DNA of 64,000 nt from Bradyrhizobium paxllaeri (lineage in GTDB: Bacteria > Pseudomonadota > Alphaproteobacteria > Rhizobiales > Xanthobacteraceae), in NCBI RefSeq assembly GCF_001693515.2, contig NZ_CP042968.1, forward strand, positions 1,116,001 to 1,180,000, read 5' to 3'. This document shows positions 7,620-16,193 of the stretch, piece after piece (the first letter of the stretch is position 1; every line of letters begins with the position of its first letter). The notes under the pieces were generated by a model, which was not told where the DNA came from, made no database searches, and saw nothing but the letters and a program-made list of their open reading frames with translations. The translations under genes were made by a program, and so were the position numbers.

Positions 7620-8497
7620 ATCAGCAAGAGCGCGACAGCTACACCGGCTATCTCACCACGGGCCATGAATGGAACGGCATCAAGGAATTGAACACGCCGG
7701 TTCCGCGTGCGGTGTATTTCTTTCTCGCGCTCTCCGTCCTGTTCTCCGTTGTCTACTGGATTCTTATGCCGGCCTGGCCGCTGGGCGTCACCTACACCAA
7801 GGGCCTGCTCGGCGTGGATCAACGCACGACCGTTGCGGCGGCACTGAACGAGGCGACAATCGATCGCAGCGTCTGGACCAAAAGGGTCGAAACGGAAAGC
7901 TTCGCTGCGATCCAGGCCGATCCGAAGCTCATGGAAAATGTCCGCAACGCCGGCCGCACCTTGTTCGGCGATAATTGCGCGGCATGCCATGGCCATGATG
8001 CCAAGGGCGGTCCCGCCTACCCAAACCTGACCACGTCATCCTGGCTGTGGGGCGGCAAGCATGAAGACATCTTCAATACCATCCGCGTCGGCATCAATTC
8101 CGCGCACAAGGACGCACGTGTGTCCCAGATGCCGGCGTTCGGACGCGACCAGATGCTGCCGCGGGCCGACGGCATGAAAGTGGCGTCCTTCGTCTATTCT
8201 CTCTCGCACCCTGATGCGAAAGCAACCATCGATCCCAAGACGATCGAAGCCGGCAAGGAGATATTCGCCGCCAATTGCGTGTCTTGTCACGGCGACGATG
8301 CCAAGGGCAACCCGGAGCTTGGTGCGCCCGACTTGACCGACAAATCCTGGATTTACGGCGGTGACCTGGAAGCCATCGATACCTCGATATGGGGGGGCCG
8401 GCAGGGGCAGATGCCGAGTTGGGAAGGCCGTCTGTCCGACCTCGATCGAAAGATCCTCACGCTCTATTTGCTCGACAAGCGGACGGTGACCCCATGA
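7610..8497 (+). CDS. fixP: cbb3 oxidase diheme cytochrome c subunit (FixP/CcoP)
   Basis: A 295-residue diheme cytochrome that receives electrons from the bc1 complex or soluble cytochrome c. It has an N-terminal transmembrane segment (YFFLALSVLFSVVYWILM, about 36-53) and two heme c sites, C-A-A-C-H (123-127) and C-V-S-C-H (223-227), each with a downstream methionine (QMPAFG, QMPSWE). The length is normal. Its stop overlaps the next small gene (ATGA), showing that the operon continues. Confidence 0.97.
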   Translation: MAVDQQERDSYTGYLTTGHEWNGIKELNTPVPRAVYFFLALSVLFSVVYWILMPAWPLGVTYTKGLLGVDQRTTVAAALNEATIDRSVWTKRVETESFAAIQADPKLMENVRNAGRTLFGDNCAACHGHDAKGGPAYPNLTTSSWLWGGKHEDIFNTIRVGINSAHKDARVSQMPAFGRDQMLPRADGMKVASFVYSLSHPDAKATIDPKTIEAGKEIFAANCVSCHGDDAKGNPELGAPDLTDKSWIYGGDLEAIDTSIWGGRQGQMPSWEGRLSDLDRKILTLYLLDKRTVTP

Positions 8498-8742
8498 ACG
8501 ATCTCGCCAGGTCCGACAAGCAACCGCGCGCAAGACCGATGATCGGTCTCTGGGTCGTGCTCGCCGCCGCCGTCGCCGTCCTCGTCGCAGCCAATGCCCA
8601 TCTGGTCTACGTCGCGATCATGTCGCAGCCTGCCTGCGTCGCGCATCTAAGGCAAGGTGAGGGCGATGCCGCGCGGGGACGGTTCAGCGCCGCAAAGTCG
8701 TCGTGTTCGCCTTCGACGGCGCTCAAAGCGGGTCATTCCTGA
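8494..8742 (+). CDS. Small single-pass membrane protein of the cbb3 operon
   Basis: An 82-residue protein coupled to fixP by a 4-base overlap. One transmembrane helix (IGLWVVLAAAVAVLVAANAHLVYVAI) is followed by S-Q-P-A-C-V-A-H-L and, further on, F-S-A-A-K-S-S-C. The cysteines are predicted to lie outside the cytoplasm if the N-terminus is inside. Genes of this sort lie directly after fixP in Bradyrhizobium-like genomes, in the position where FixG or FixH might be expected. It is not FixH by sequence. A role in oxidase assembly or copper handling is an inference only. Confidence 0.7.
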   Translation: MNDLARSDKQPRARPMIGLWVVLAAAVAVLVAANAHLVYVAIMSQPACVAHLRQGEGDAARGRFSAAKSSCSPSTALKAGHS

Positions 8743-8757
8743 GCAGGGAGAAACGCT

Positions 8758-9552
8758 ATGCCGATGATCCCTCCGGTCGCATCGCCCCTTCCAATCGTCG
8801 ATCGATGGGGCCGGCCGCTGAAGGTGGATGACCCGTTAAAGTGGCTCGCCGCAGGTTGGCGAGATCTCATGATACAGCCGGCGATGAGCATCGCATACGG
8901 CCTGATCATCTTCTTGCTCTCGGTCGGCTTTGTCAGCAGCCTGATCGCGCTCGGGCGCGACTACATTCTGTTCCCGGCTTTCGCCGGCTTCATGGTGGTC
9001 GGCCCGATCCTGGCCCTCGGCCTGTATGAAAAGAGCCGCCGGATCGAAGCCGGGCAACCCCTGCACTGGCACGCTCTCTTTTTCGTCAGGCCCCGCTCGG
9101 GCGGTCAGATCCTGTTCACCGGCGTGCTGCTATGCCTGTTGATGATCGTGTGGATGCGCGCCGCGGTCATCATCTACGCGCTGTTTTTCGGCCTGCTGCC
9201 GTTCCCGGGTCTCAATCGGATTGCGCCTATGCTCTTCACCACGCAGACCGGCTGGGCGATGCTCGCAGTCGGGACTGCGATCGGAGGATTGTTTGCGGCA
9301 TTCTCGTTCGCAATCAGCGCCTTCTCCGTTCCCATGCTGCTGGACAAGGATGTCGATGCCCTCACTGCGATGGGCAGCAGCATGGCACTGGTCTGGAGCA
9401 ACCTCCGCGTCCTGCTGATCTGGGCGACGATCGTGCTGGTGCTGTTCCTGCTGAGCCTTGCAACCGCGATGCTCGGACTGATCGTGATCTATCCGCTGCT
9501 CGGACATGCCACATGGCACGCTTATCGCGCGGTGCAGCCGGGCGGCGCGTGA
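8758..9552 (+). CDS. DUF2189 integral membrane protein
   Basis: A 264-residue protein with about six hydrophobic segments. The conserved N-terminal pattern is D-P-L-K-W-L-A-A-G-W-R-D-L before the first helix, as in DUF2189 proteins. Later features include G-P-I-L-A-L-G-L-Y-E-K-S-R and a C-terminal H-A-T-W-H-A-Y-R-A-V. DUF2189 genes often occur near cytochrome oxidase genes, but no biochemical role is established. It sits 15 bases after the preceding gene with a GGGAGAAACGCT ribosome binding site, and 49 bases before ccoS, so it is probably in the same transcript. Confidence 0.85.
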   Translation: MPMIPPVASPLPIVDRWGRPLKVDDPLKWLAAGWRDLMIQPAMSIAYGLIIFLLSVGFVSSLIALGRDYILFPAFAGFMVVGPILALGLYEKSRRIEAGQPLHWHALFFVRPRSGGQILFTGVLLCLLMIVWMRAAVIIYALFFGLLPFPGLNRIAPMLFTTQTGWAMLAVGTAIGGLFAAFSFAISAFSVPMLLDKDVDALTAMGSSMALVWSNLRVLLIWATIVLVLFLLSLATAMLGLIVIYPLLGHATWHAYRAVQPGGA

Positions 9553-9601
9553 CGTTGCATCGCGCTGGGCTCACGATGTTTAACTTCGCGAGGTCGTTCT
9601 C

Positions 9602-9838
9602 ATGATCGATTTCTTCTTTCTGGTTCCGATTGCGATCGGGATGGGGCTGGTGGGGCTGGCCTCGTTCATGTGGACCTTGAGGAATGGCCAATACGACGAT
9701 CTCGAAGGCGATGCACAGCGCATCCTGTTCGAAGGCAATGAAGGACCTGTGCTCGAAAAGCATTTCATGCCTTCCAGCCGTATCGAGGCCGAAGCCGGGG
9801 AATTGGAACTCCCAAACCAGGGAAAGCCCAACCGCTAG
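9602..9838 (+). CDS. fixS: cbb3 oxidase maturation protein CcoS/FixS
   Basis: A 78-residue single-pass protein. The helix FFFLVPIAIGMGLVGLASFMWTLRNGQYDDLEGDAQRIL fits the CcoS family: a membrane anchor followed by L-R-x-G-Q-Y-D-D-L-x-G-D-A-x-R-I-L. CcoS is needed to insert heme b and CuB cofactors into CcoN. It is usually encoded with fixGHI; here it directly follows fixNOQP and a DUF2189 gene. The C-terminal 40 residues are acidic and longer than in many homologues. Confidence 0.9.
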   Translation: MIDFFFLVPIAIGMGLVGLASFMWTLRNGQYDDLEGDAQRILFEGNEGPVLEKHFMPSSRIEAEAGELELPNQGKPNR

Positions 9839-9858
9839 CCAAGCGGAGGGGGACTGCC

Positions 9859-10656
9859 CTAGGCCGGCAACGGCCATGTAGTTTCCTTACCCTTCAGTTC
9901 CCTGTAGCGCCGTGCATGGGCCTGGATGCTCCCCGGATCGGACATGCCGCGCGACAGCCAATCCCGGTCGAGGCGAGCGGCCTGGTCGATGGCTGTCATG
10001 GCGGTCGCCTGTAGCGCGCGCTTCGAAAAGGCGTAGGCCGCATGGCAATCCGGCGGCACCAGCGCGGCCCAGACGACGGCGGCATTCAGCAACTCATCGG
10101 GTGCAGTCGTCTGCTGAACAATGCCCAATCGGCTCGCGGCAGGGAGATCGTAGATCTGACCGAACAGGGTCAGTTCGAATGCTGCGCGCGGGCCGATCGC
10201 GTGCTTGATGATTTCGCAATAGACCGCCGGCATCGGGATGCCGATCGGCACCTCGTTCAGCGAGAACTGGAGCGGACCTTCAACAGCGATGCGGTGATCG
10301 CAATCGAGCGCCGTAATCAGCCCGCCGGCATAGGCATGACCGTTGATGGCCGCGACCGTGGGCCTTGGATAGGCGAACAGGCGCAGGTTCGTCGCGCGAT
10401 AGGCATCGAACCAGGCGTCGATCTCCTTGAGCGAGCGGCGCGCGAATAATGGAAAATGATGGTCGAAATCGAGGCCGGCTGAGAATACCGCACCCGATCC
10501 GGTCAGGACGACGGCGCAGTCGGCGAACTCCGCTTCGAGACGATCGAACGCGGCATGCAGGTCGGCGAAGAAGGCCGGGTTTTGTGCGTTGACCTTGTTG
10601 GTGTTCATGGTCACGACGGCCACGTGAGGGTGCCGGCGCTCGATGGTCCACGGCAT
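9859..10656 (-). CDS. Enoyl-CoA hydratase/isomerase (crotonase) family protein
   Basis: A 265-residue crotonase-fold protein. The oxyanion-hole segments are S-G-A-V-F-S-A-G-L-D-F-D near residue 54 and A-I-N-G-H-A-Y-A-G-G near residue 105. The second catalytic Glu region is S-L-N-E-V-P-I-G-I-P-M-P. It probably acts on a CoA thioester, but the substrate cannot be read from sequence. It lies 44 bases downstream of the amidohydrolase and convergent with fixS. The D-residue after the first oxyanion motif occurs in several isomerases as well as hydratases. Confidence 0.85.
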   Translation of the reverse strand: MPWTIERRHPHVAVVTMNTNKVNAQNPAFFADLHAAFDRLEAEFADCAVVLTGSGAVFSAGLDFDHHFPLFARRSLKEIDAWFDAYRATNLRLFAYPRPTVAAINGHAYAGGLITALDCDHRIAVEGPLQFSLNEVPIGIPMPAVYCEIIKHAIGPRAAFELTLFGQIYDLPAASRLGIVQQTTAPDELLNAAVVWAALVPPDCHAAYAFSKRALQATAMTAIDQAARLDRDWLSRGMSDPGSIQAHARRYRELKGKETTWPLPA

Positions 10657-10700
10657 CGGATCTTCTCCGCTGTTCAGGGTTGCGATCGGGAGAACAAGAG

Positions 10701-11513
10701 TCAGTCGAGCTTGAACAAGCGCCGCGCGTTATCCGCGAGAAATGCGGACCGGGCCGCTTCGCCAAGGTCGAGCCGTTCAAGTCCGGCGATACATTCGCCT
10801 GCGGGCCAGAACGGGTGGTTCGATCCGAACAGAACCCGATGCCTGCCATTGTCCAGCATGTATTCGACCAACTCGGATGGATAGCGGCTGGCCTTGTAGG
10901 CCGACGTATCGATGAAGACGTTCGGATACTTCATCACCAGCGAGAGCATCTCGCCCAGCCAGGGCACGCCGATGTGGCCGCCGAGAATGCGAAGCTCGGG
11001 GAATTCCAGCGCGACGCGATCGAGATAGGGAATAGGCCGTCCCGGCTCCGACTCGCGCAGGGGCCCTGCGTGTCCGACCTGCGTGCAAAAGGGAATATCG
11101 AGCTCGCAGCACTCTGCAAACAACGGGTAGTAGCGGCGGTCGTCCGGCGGCAGGCCCCAAAGCCAGGGCAGAACGCGCAACCCCTTGAAGCCGTCCCGTT
11201 TGACCCTGAGCCTCAGCTCACGCACGGCCTCGATGGGACGAAAGAGATCGACGGATGCGATGCCGACGAAGCGATCGGGATATTCCTGGCAATAGTGCGC
11301 GACTTCGTCATTGCCGATCATCGGCCCCTGAGGACCGTGCCAGGCGCAGAGCATGCCGACGGAAACGCCGGCGCAATCCATTTCGGCAATCGTATCCTGG
11401 ATGGGAAGCGCCGTTTCCGACCGCTTGCCGGGCCGCCACCGGCGCAACGAATCGAACATCGGATTGCCGATCCACCCCGCATTGGGATGCTGCATCCAGG
11501 CATCGATGATCAT
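10701..11513 (-). CDS. Amidohydrolase-2 family metal-dependent hydrolase/decarboxylase
   Basis: A 270-residue TIM-barrel protein of the ACMSD/gamma-resorcylate decarboxylase type. Visible signatures are F-V-G-I-A-S-V-D-L, the G-F-K-G-L-R-V-L-P strand, H-I-G-V-P-W-L near residue 179, V-F-I-D-T-S-A-Y and the late V-L-F-G-S-N-H-P-F-W motif, in which the usual Asp (GSDxP) is Asn. The N-terminal metal motif is D-A-W-M-Q-H rather than D-x-H-x-H, so metal binding may be altered. Neighbouring crotonase and AraC genes suggest a small catabolic operon for an unknown aromatic or carboxylic substrate. Confidence 0.8.
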   Translation of the reverse strand: MIIDAWMQHPNAGWIGNPMFDSLRRWRPGKRSETALPIQDTIAEMDCAGVSVGMLCAWHGPQGPMIGNDEVAHYCQEYPDRFVGIASVDLFRPIEAVRELRLRVKRDGFKGLRVLPWLWGLPPDDRRYYPLFAECCELDIPFCTQVGHAGPLRESEPGRPIPYLDRVALEFPELRILGGHIGVPWLGEMLSLVMKYPNVFIDTSAYKASRYPSELVEYMLDNGRHRVLFGSNHPFWPAGECIAGLERLDLGEAARSAFLADNARRLFKLD

Positions 11514-11550
11514 GTCGGTCTCCCGAAGCGAACGGCGGAGGAGACGACGA

Positions 11551-12474
11551 CTAGGTTCGATGGCGCGTCCGTCTCTTCGAAGGTGAATTGGTCGGGGCCT
11601 CGAACGGCCACACCGCCATCCTTAGGCGGGCAGATGGGCCGGCGTCTTGAAGAAATCGGACAGCCCGCGCATGACGTCCCAGCCATGTCTGCTTGAATGC
11701 GCCGGGCGAAACGCCGGCGTGCCGCTGAAACTCCCTGGTCAGGTGAGCCTGATCGGAGAAGCCCAGATTGAAGGCGACCCGTGACAGTCCGGTATTCCGG
11801 GTCGCAATTTCGTAAACCGAACGACGGAAGCGCTGAACGGCCAGGAAGCGCTTTGGCGCAACGCCGGTCGATGCCTTCATCCGCCTGTGCAGCGTTCGCA
11901 CCGAACCGCCGACGTGGCTTGCAAGACGGGCAACGCGATCGTGCGACGTATCAAAATAGTCGCGGCTTGCGATCGATCCGTGTTGGGTCTGCCGCGAGAG
12001 CGCGAGCAAAAGCTGGTCCAGGGGAGCAAGGATGGCGAAGGACGATGGGCCTTCACTTATGGCGCGCGTCAGGGAGTTTTGACACGCGACGATCACGGGG
12101 TCCTCGGCGTGCAACGGATACGGCCAATTCGGTTTGAACTTGATGCCGATGACCCAGCCGAAAAACGCCCTGCCTTTCCTTCGATGCGAAAAGTTGGGTT
12201 CGTTCACAACCACTTTGCCACTGCGCGCGAGGCGCGGCGACGCCAGTTCTCGAAAGCTGAAGGTGAGTTCCCTGAATGGTGAGGCGAATGCCAGGCGGTT
12301 TGCCGTCAGCCGCCCGCAATCCTTCAGGACGTAAATCGAATCCACAAGATGGCCGTGGCTCTCCGGCGGTGCGAACTCCGCATAAAAGGCCGATTGCGCG
12401 AACAGCCGTTCGCCATCGTCGTCAGCCTGTGAGACCCGGTTCGCCAATGCTCCACCCCGCTGGCAGATGCGCAT
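11551..12474 (-). CDS. AraC-family transcriptional regulator
   Basis: A 307-residue protein. The C-terminal third carries the double helix-turn-helix: S-V-R-T-L-H-R-R-M-K-A-S-T-G-V-A-P-K-R-F, then N-L-G-F-S-D-Q-A-H-L-T-R-E-F-Q-R-H-A-G-V-S-P-G, which is the AraC signature. The first 170 residues are a ligand or effector domain with no clear family. It ends 37 bases before the amidohydrolase start, in the same orientation, and is likely the local regulator of that gene and the crotonase. About 40 residues beyond the DNA-binding domain are low-complexity and basic. Confidence 0.88.
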   Translation of the reverse strand: MRICQRGGALANRVSQADDDGERLFAQSAFYAEFAPPESHGHLVDSIYVLKDCGRLTANRLAFASPFRELTFSFRELASPRLARSGKVVVNEPNFSHRRKGRAFFGWVIGIKFKPNWPYPLHAEDPVIVACQNSLTRAISEGPSSFAILAPLDQLLLALSRQTQHGSIASRDYFDTSHDRVARLASHVGGSVRTLHRRMKASTGVAPKRFLAVQRFRRSVYEIATRNTGLSRVAFNLGFSDQAHLTREFQRHAGVSPGAFKQTWLGRHARAVRFLQDAGPSARLRMAVWPFEAPTNSPSKRRTRHRT

Positions 12475-12785
12475 CTTCTAGGCTTCAGTGTGCAGGATGG
12501 GAAGCGCGAAGCGAAACCAGCCTGCGTGCTGATTTTGCCGGAGCCCGCAAGGATTGAAGGGGATGTGACTACCACTGCAGAGAGACGCATCCAAAAATAG
12601 TTGTGCGTTCACGCGTGCTACTGCCGTCGTTTGTGTCGGCCCTGGCCCAAATTGTTCCAGCCGAACGTCGCTTTAGTTACGGGAACTGTGTGCCCTGAAA
12701 GTCGATTGTTGGTGTGCTGCCTCGCCCTGCTAGAGGCAGGGCAAACCGGAAGTGGACGGCACGGGCTTCTGCCGGAGCACTTTAA
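12475..12785. other. Intergenic stretch, no supported gene
   Basis: About 310 bases between the AraC gene and a small membrane protein gene. A short plus-strand frame here overlaps the start of the next gene and looks spurious. Confidence 0.4.
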
Positions 12786-13052
12786 ATGAAAACATTTCTC
12801 AAGGTCGTCATCTGGATTGCGGCTCTCGTCGTAGGTCTTGTTTTTTGGAATGTTACGCCTGACTTTCGACCGCTGGTCTCTTCGATTCTGGCGGCAGCCT
12901 TCGTCTGTTACGTATTGTCTGTGATCGTCGAAGTCACCGTCAAGCGCGTCATATCGAACGAGCAACTCGAGCTTCGTAGCCGTCTCGAAGTCCTGGATCG
13001 CAAGGTCACCGCAATCTTGCGAGACACGTTTGAACGACGTGGCCTTCGATGA
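12786..13052 (+). CDS. Small two-helix membrane protein with coiled-coil tail
   Basis: An 88-residue protein. Two hydrophobic segments (FLKVVIWIAALVVGLVFW and SSILAAAFVCYVLSVIVEV) are followed by a charged helix (NEQLELRSRLEVLDRKVTAIL) with heptad-like leucine spacing. A GGAGCAC ribosome binding site precedes the ATG. No known family is recognised. The architecture suggests a membrane protein with a short cytoplasmic oligomerisation helix. Confidence 0.55.
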   Translation: MKTFLKVVIWIAALVVGLVFWNVTPDFRPLVSSILAAAFVCYVLSVIVEVTVKRVISNEQLELRSRLEVLDRKVTAILRDTFERRGLR

Positions 13053-13158
13053 CAAATTTGAAGCAGCGGCGCGATGCGAGCGCTGACGATAAAGCTCGAG
13101 CGGCCCACGTTATTGGCGTCAACGTGCCTTGGTGCCTGGTAGCCTGCTCTGACCGTAT

Positions 13159-13251
13159 TCACTCAAAAAGCAGTAAGATCAGTCCACTACTGAGTGCTGT
13201 CAGCCAGATCAGCGAGACCACGAAGGGGACATCGTGATGCGTCATGCTCAT
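13159..13251 (-). CDS. Possible 30-residue membrane microprotein
   Basis: The reverse strand from the ATG at 13251 to the TGA at 13159 encodes MSMTHHDVPF followed by a helix, VVSLIWLTALSSGLILLLFE. The pattern (short polar His-containing head, one transmembrane helix, stop) is that of a membrane microprotein. An internal ATG at 13245 is the alternative start. The ribosome binding site is weak (GCTGGGTTG). Such short frames can be chance, so this is tentative. Confidence 0.35.
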   Translation of the reverse strand: MSMTHHDVPFVVSLIWLTALSSGLILLLFE

Positions 13252-13501
13252 CAACCCAGCGAAAGGCCACCCGATCTTATGATCCCGCGGCCTCCAGGTT
13301 TACAATCAATTGCGAAGTACAATTGCCAAGTATTATTGCGACTCGCTTGATATCGAAGAATACACCTGCGGCGGGCCGTTTGCCTTCACAAATGATAAGT
13401 TTTTGGGAAAAAGTGGCAGGGCAGGCCGATGGTCCAGGAGGCGTCGGTTCGAAATTCCGACCGACGCCCCGAGCGGCAACGAACCCGCGTGAGCCGGCGG
13501 C
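13252..13501. other. Intergenic stretch, no supported gene
   Basis: Lower-GC DNA between the microprotein candidate and the Tyr-rich secreted protein. No start-site or protein pattern stands out. Confidence 0.35.
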
Positions 13502-13933
13502 CTAGTCGCAATACGACCACCTGCCATAACCGTCGTCGCACCGCGCTCGCGCGCGGTAAGGCACGGGCAGCGGCGGCCGCGGCGCGTATTCCAGCGCATA
13601 GTCCTGGTCCTGCGCGTAGTAGCGCTCTCGGGCGTAGTAACGCGCGGGATAGGCGGGCGCGCGTTCGACATAGGCCGGCTGCGCGGGGTAGCCATACTCG
13701 CCATAGACCGCCGTCGGTGCGCGGTAGGCAGGGGGCGGTGCTTCGTAGGAGCGATAGCCGTAACCGGGTTCCGCGTAAGGCGCTTGGCGATAGGCCGCTC
13801 CCGGACGCACGTAGACATTCGAGGAGGGCGCGTAGACGCCGCCCGGCGCGACGTAGACGGATGACAGGTCGCTGGCCGCGGCAGGCGCGGAGCACAGGGC
13901 AACAAGGGCCAGCGCGAGCGATGATCGGTACAT
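13502..13933 (-). CDS. Tyr/Pro/Ala-rich secreted protein
   Basis: From the ATG at 13933 the frame gives 143 residues. It has a signal peptide (SSLALALVALCSAPAAASD) and a mature region extremely rich in Tyr, Pro, Ala and Arg, with repeated A-x-Y and P-A-Y units (for example AYRQAPYAEPGYGYRSYEA). It ends with R-C-D-D-G-Y-G-R-W-S-Y-C-D, a two-cysteine unit that could form a disulphide. The ATG at 13948 would add five residues. Likely a periplasmic or surface structural protein; function unknown. Confidence 0.6.
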   Translation of the reverse strand: MYRSSLALALVALCSAPAAASDLSSVYVAPGGVYAPSSNVYVRPGAAYRQAPYAEPGYGYRSYEAPPPAYRAPTAVYGEYGYPAQPAYVERAPAYPARYYARERYYAQDQDYALEYAPRPPLPVPYRARARCDDGYGRWSYCD

Positions 13934-14140
13934 GTGTGAAGCCTCCAACTACTCAAGCCGCGCCAGCCAGCAAGGTTAATTTTCGCTAAACAAATCGCAG
14001 GGCGCAATGATATTTTGCGTGATGAAGTGTGCCATTTCTGGACTGCACACACACATTTGCATCGTGTGTTCAGGAACTGCGTGACGCGATCGAGTGCGCG
14101 GTTTCGCGATTGTCATGTTTGCAATTCCGCAGAGGGCAGC

Positions 14141-14220
14141 GTCATTGCGAGGAGCGAAGCGACGAAGCAATCCATACTTCCTTGCGGCTAGATGGATTGC
14201 TTCGCTTCGCTCGCAATGAC
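14141..14220. repeat. Dispersed palindromic repeat, copy 1 (GTCATTGCGAG...)
   Basis: An 80-bp imperfect palindrome bounded by GTCATTGCGA and TCGCAATGAC, with inner arms GAAGCAATCCAT and ATGGATTGCTTC. A near-identical copy with a different loop lies at 30414-30495. Both lie between genes, as expected for REP-type elements. Confidence 0.9.
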
Positions 14221-14252
14221 GGCCGAAGACAGGCATACAAGGACCGTCCGCC

Positions 14253-15095
14253 ATGACTGACTTCAACATCCGCGCCATGCGCGCGAACGAAATCTCCCTC
14301 GCCATAGACTGGGCCGCCGCGGAAGGCTGGAATCCGGGGCTTGCCGACGATGCCTGCTTTGCGTCGGTCGATCCCGAGGGTTTCCTGATCGGCGAACGCG
14401 ACGGCGCGCCTGTCGCGACGGTCTCCTGCGTCAACTACGATGCGCGCTTTGCCTTTCTCGGCTTTTACATCGTGCGCGCGGATCTGCGCGGCAAAGGCTA
14501 CGGAATGCGGATATGGAATGCCGCGATCGCGCATGCCGGCGCGCGGGTGATCGGTCTCGACGGCGTGGTGGCGCAACAGGACAATTACAAGAAGTCCGGC
14601 TTTCAGCTCGCTTACGCCAACATTCGCTATGGCGGTACAGTGACAGTGCCGGACGCGTCGCGGGCCGGGATGATTGCCTTGAGCGACGTTCCGATGGCGG
14701 CGATCGAGGCGGACGATGCGACGGTGTTTCCGGCGCCACGGCCCGCGTTCCTGCGCGCCTGGATCGGCGCGCCCGGGCATGCCGGTTGTGCGGTGATGCG
14801 CGATGGCCGGCTTAGGGGATGGGGCGTGATCCGGCCGTGCCGCAAGGGATTCAAAATTGGGCCGCTGGTGGCCGATGATCGCGCGACGGCGGAGGCGGTG
14901 CTGTCCGCCTTGATAGCCGAGGCGGGTGGCGGCGAGATTTTCCTGGATGTACCCGGCATCAACCGCGAGGCGATGGCGCTGGCGGAAAGTTTTGGGCTTG
15001 CGCCCGTGTTCGAGACGGCGCGGATGTATACCGGTGCGATTCCGCCGTTGCGGCTGGAGCGGGTATTCGGCGTTACCAGCTTTGAGCTGGGGTAG
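14253..15095 (+). CDS. GNAT-family N-acetyltransferase
   Basis: A 280-residue protein. Residues 1-130 form a GNAT domain: start F-N-I-R-A-M-R-A-N-E, central strand A-T-V-S-C-V-N-Y, and acetyl-CoA loop R-A-D-L-R-G-K-G-Y-G-M-R-I-W matching R/Q-x-x-G-x-G/A. The second half (about 150-280) resembles a second acetyltransferase-like domain, with P-C-R-K-G-F-K-I-G-P-L and F-L-D-V-P-G-I-N, as in two-domain GNAT proteins. The substrate is unknown. The stop abuts the convergent AI-2E transporter gene. Confidence 0.85.
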   Translation: MTDFNIRAMRANEISLAIDWAAAEGWNPGLADDACFASVDPEGFLIGERDGAPVATVSCVNYDARFAFLGFYIVRADLRGKGYGMRIWNAAIAHAGARVIGLDGVVAQQDNYKKSGFQLAYANIRYGGTVTVPDASRAGMIALSDVPMAAIEADDATVFPAPRPAFLRAWIGAPGHAGCAVMRDGRLRGWGVIRPCRKGFKIGPLVADDRATAEAVLSALIAEAGGGEIFLDVPGINREAMALAESFGLAPVFETARMYTGAIPPLRLERVFGVTSFELG

Positions 15096-16142
15096 CTACG
15101 CGCCCCGCCGCGATGCCGAAAAAATCTCCCAGCTCACCATGAAGATCGCCGCGATCAGCGGGCCGATGACGAAGCCGTTGAGGCCGAACACTTCGATGCC
15201 GCCGAGCGTCGAGATCAGCACGACATAGTCCGGCAGCTTGGTGTCCTTGCCGACCAGGAACGGGCGCAGCACATTGTCGACGAGGCCGATGACCAACACG
15301 CCATAGGCGATCAGGCCAAGGCCCTGCCAGATCGCGCCGGTGGCGAGGAAGTAGATGGCAACGGGCACCCAGACCAGGCCGGCGCCGACGGCCGGCACCA
15401 GCGACAGGAACGCCATTAGCACGGCCCACAGCAGCGCGGCGTGAACGCCGAGAAACCAGAAGGCGAGGCCGCCGAGCGCGCCTTGCGCCATCGCCACCAG
15501 AATGCCGCCCTTGACGGTAGCGCGAACGACATCGGCAAAGCGGCTGAACAAGGCGGCCTTGTGGTCGGCGCCGAGCGGAACGGCGTCCTTGATCCGGTCC
15601 GCCAGCGCCTTGCCGTCGCGCGTCAGGAAGAACAGCAAATAGAGCATGATGCCGAGGCCGATCATGAACTCGAACGTGTTCATGCCGATGCTGAGCGCCT
15701 GCGGCGCCAGGATCTGACCGCCCTTCATCAGGCCGGATGACAGGGTCTCGCGCAGGCCTGAGAGATTGGTCAGGTTGAACCGCTCCAGCAAGCCCATCGC
15801 CCAGGCCGGCAGCGCATCGAAGATGCGCTGGATGTAGCTCGCGAGGTCATACTCGCCGGACTGGATTTTGCCGAACAGGCTTGTTGCTTCCTGCACCAGC
15901 GAGGTCGCGACGATGGCGAGCGGCAGGATCACGATGGCGATGGTGAGCAGGACCGTCACCACGGCCGCGAGGTTCGGCCGGCCGGGCATCGTGCGCAGCA
16001 GCGCGCGGTTCACCGGCGCAAAGATGACGGCGACGATGATCGCCCACAGGATGGCGCCGTAGAACGGCTGCAGAACCCAGGCGAAGGCGAGGGTGACGGC
16101 GAGCAGCAGCAGCCGGAAAACCTGGTCGTCAATTCGTCGCAC
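15096..16142 (-). CDS. AI-2E family (PerM-like) membrane transporter
   Basis: About 348 residues from a GTG at 16142, with eight or so hydrophobic segments. The family pattern is clear: F-R-L-L-L-L-A-V near the start, P-L-I-A-A-I-F-M near the end, and the central V-D-N-V-L-R-P-F-L-V-G-K-D-T-K-L-P-D-Y signature. The family exports small molecules or ions; despite the name, only some members move AI-2. An ATG at 16220 is in frame but lies inside a dispersed palindrome (16194-16221). The residues it adds are unlike the family, so I prefer the GTG start, although its ribosome binding site is weak. Confidence 0.85.
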   Translation of the reverse strand: MRRIDDQVFRLLLLAVTLAFAWVLQPFYGAILWAIIVAVIFAPVNRALLRTMPGRPNLAAVVTVLLTIAIVILPLAIVATSLVQEATSLFGKIQSGEYDLASYIQRIFDALPAWAMGLLERFNLTNLSGLRETLSSGLMKGGQILAPQALSIGMNTFEFMIGLGIMLYLLFFLTRDGKALADRIKDAVPLGADHKAALFSRFADVVRATVKGGILVAMAQGALGGLAFWFLGVHAALLWAVLMAFLSLVPAVGAGLVWVPVAIYFLATGAIWQGLGLIAYGVLVIGLVDNVLRPFLVGKDTKLPDYVVLISTLGGIEVFGLNGFVIGPLIAAIFMVSWEIFSASRRGA

Positions 16143-16193
16143 GGGCGTCTCGTTGGTTGGTTTTCGGCTGCGCCGTCGTTCGGCAATGCGGCT

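Noticed and set aside
13049..13237. 62-residue plus-strand frame overlapping the end of the small membrane protein (ATGA)
   Set aside because: The overlap looks like coupling, but the product has no structure or signal that I could support and it conflicts with the microprotein on the other strand.
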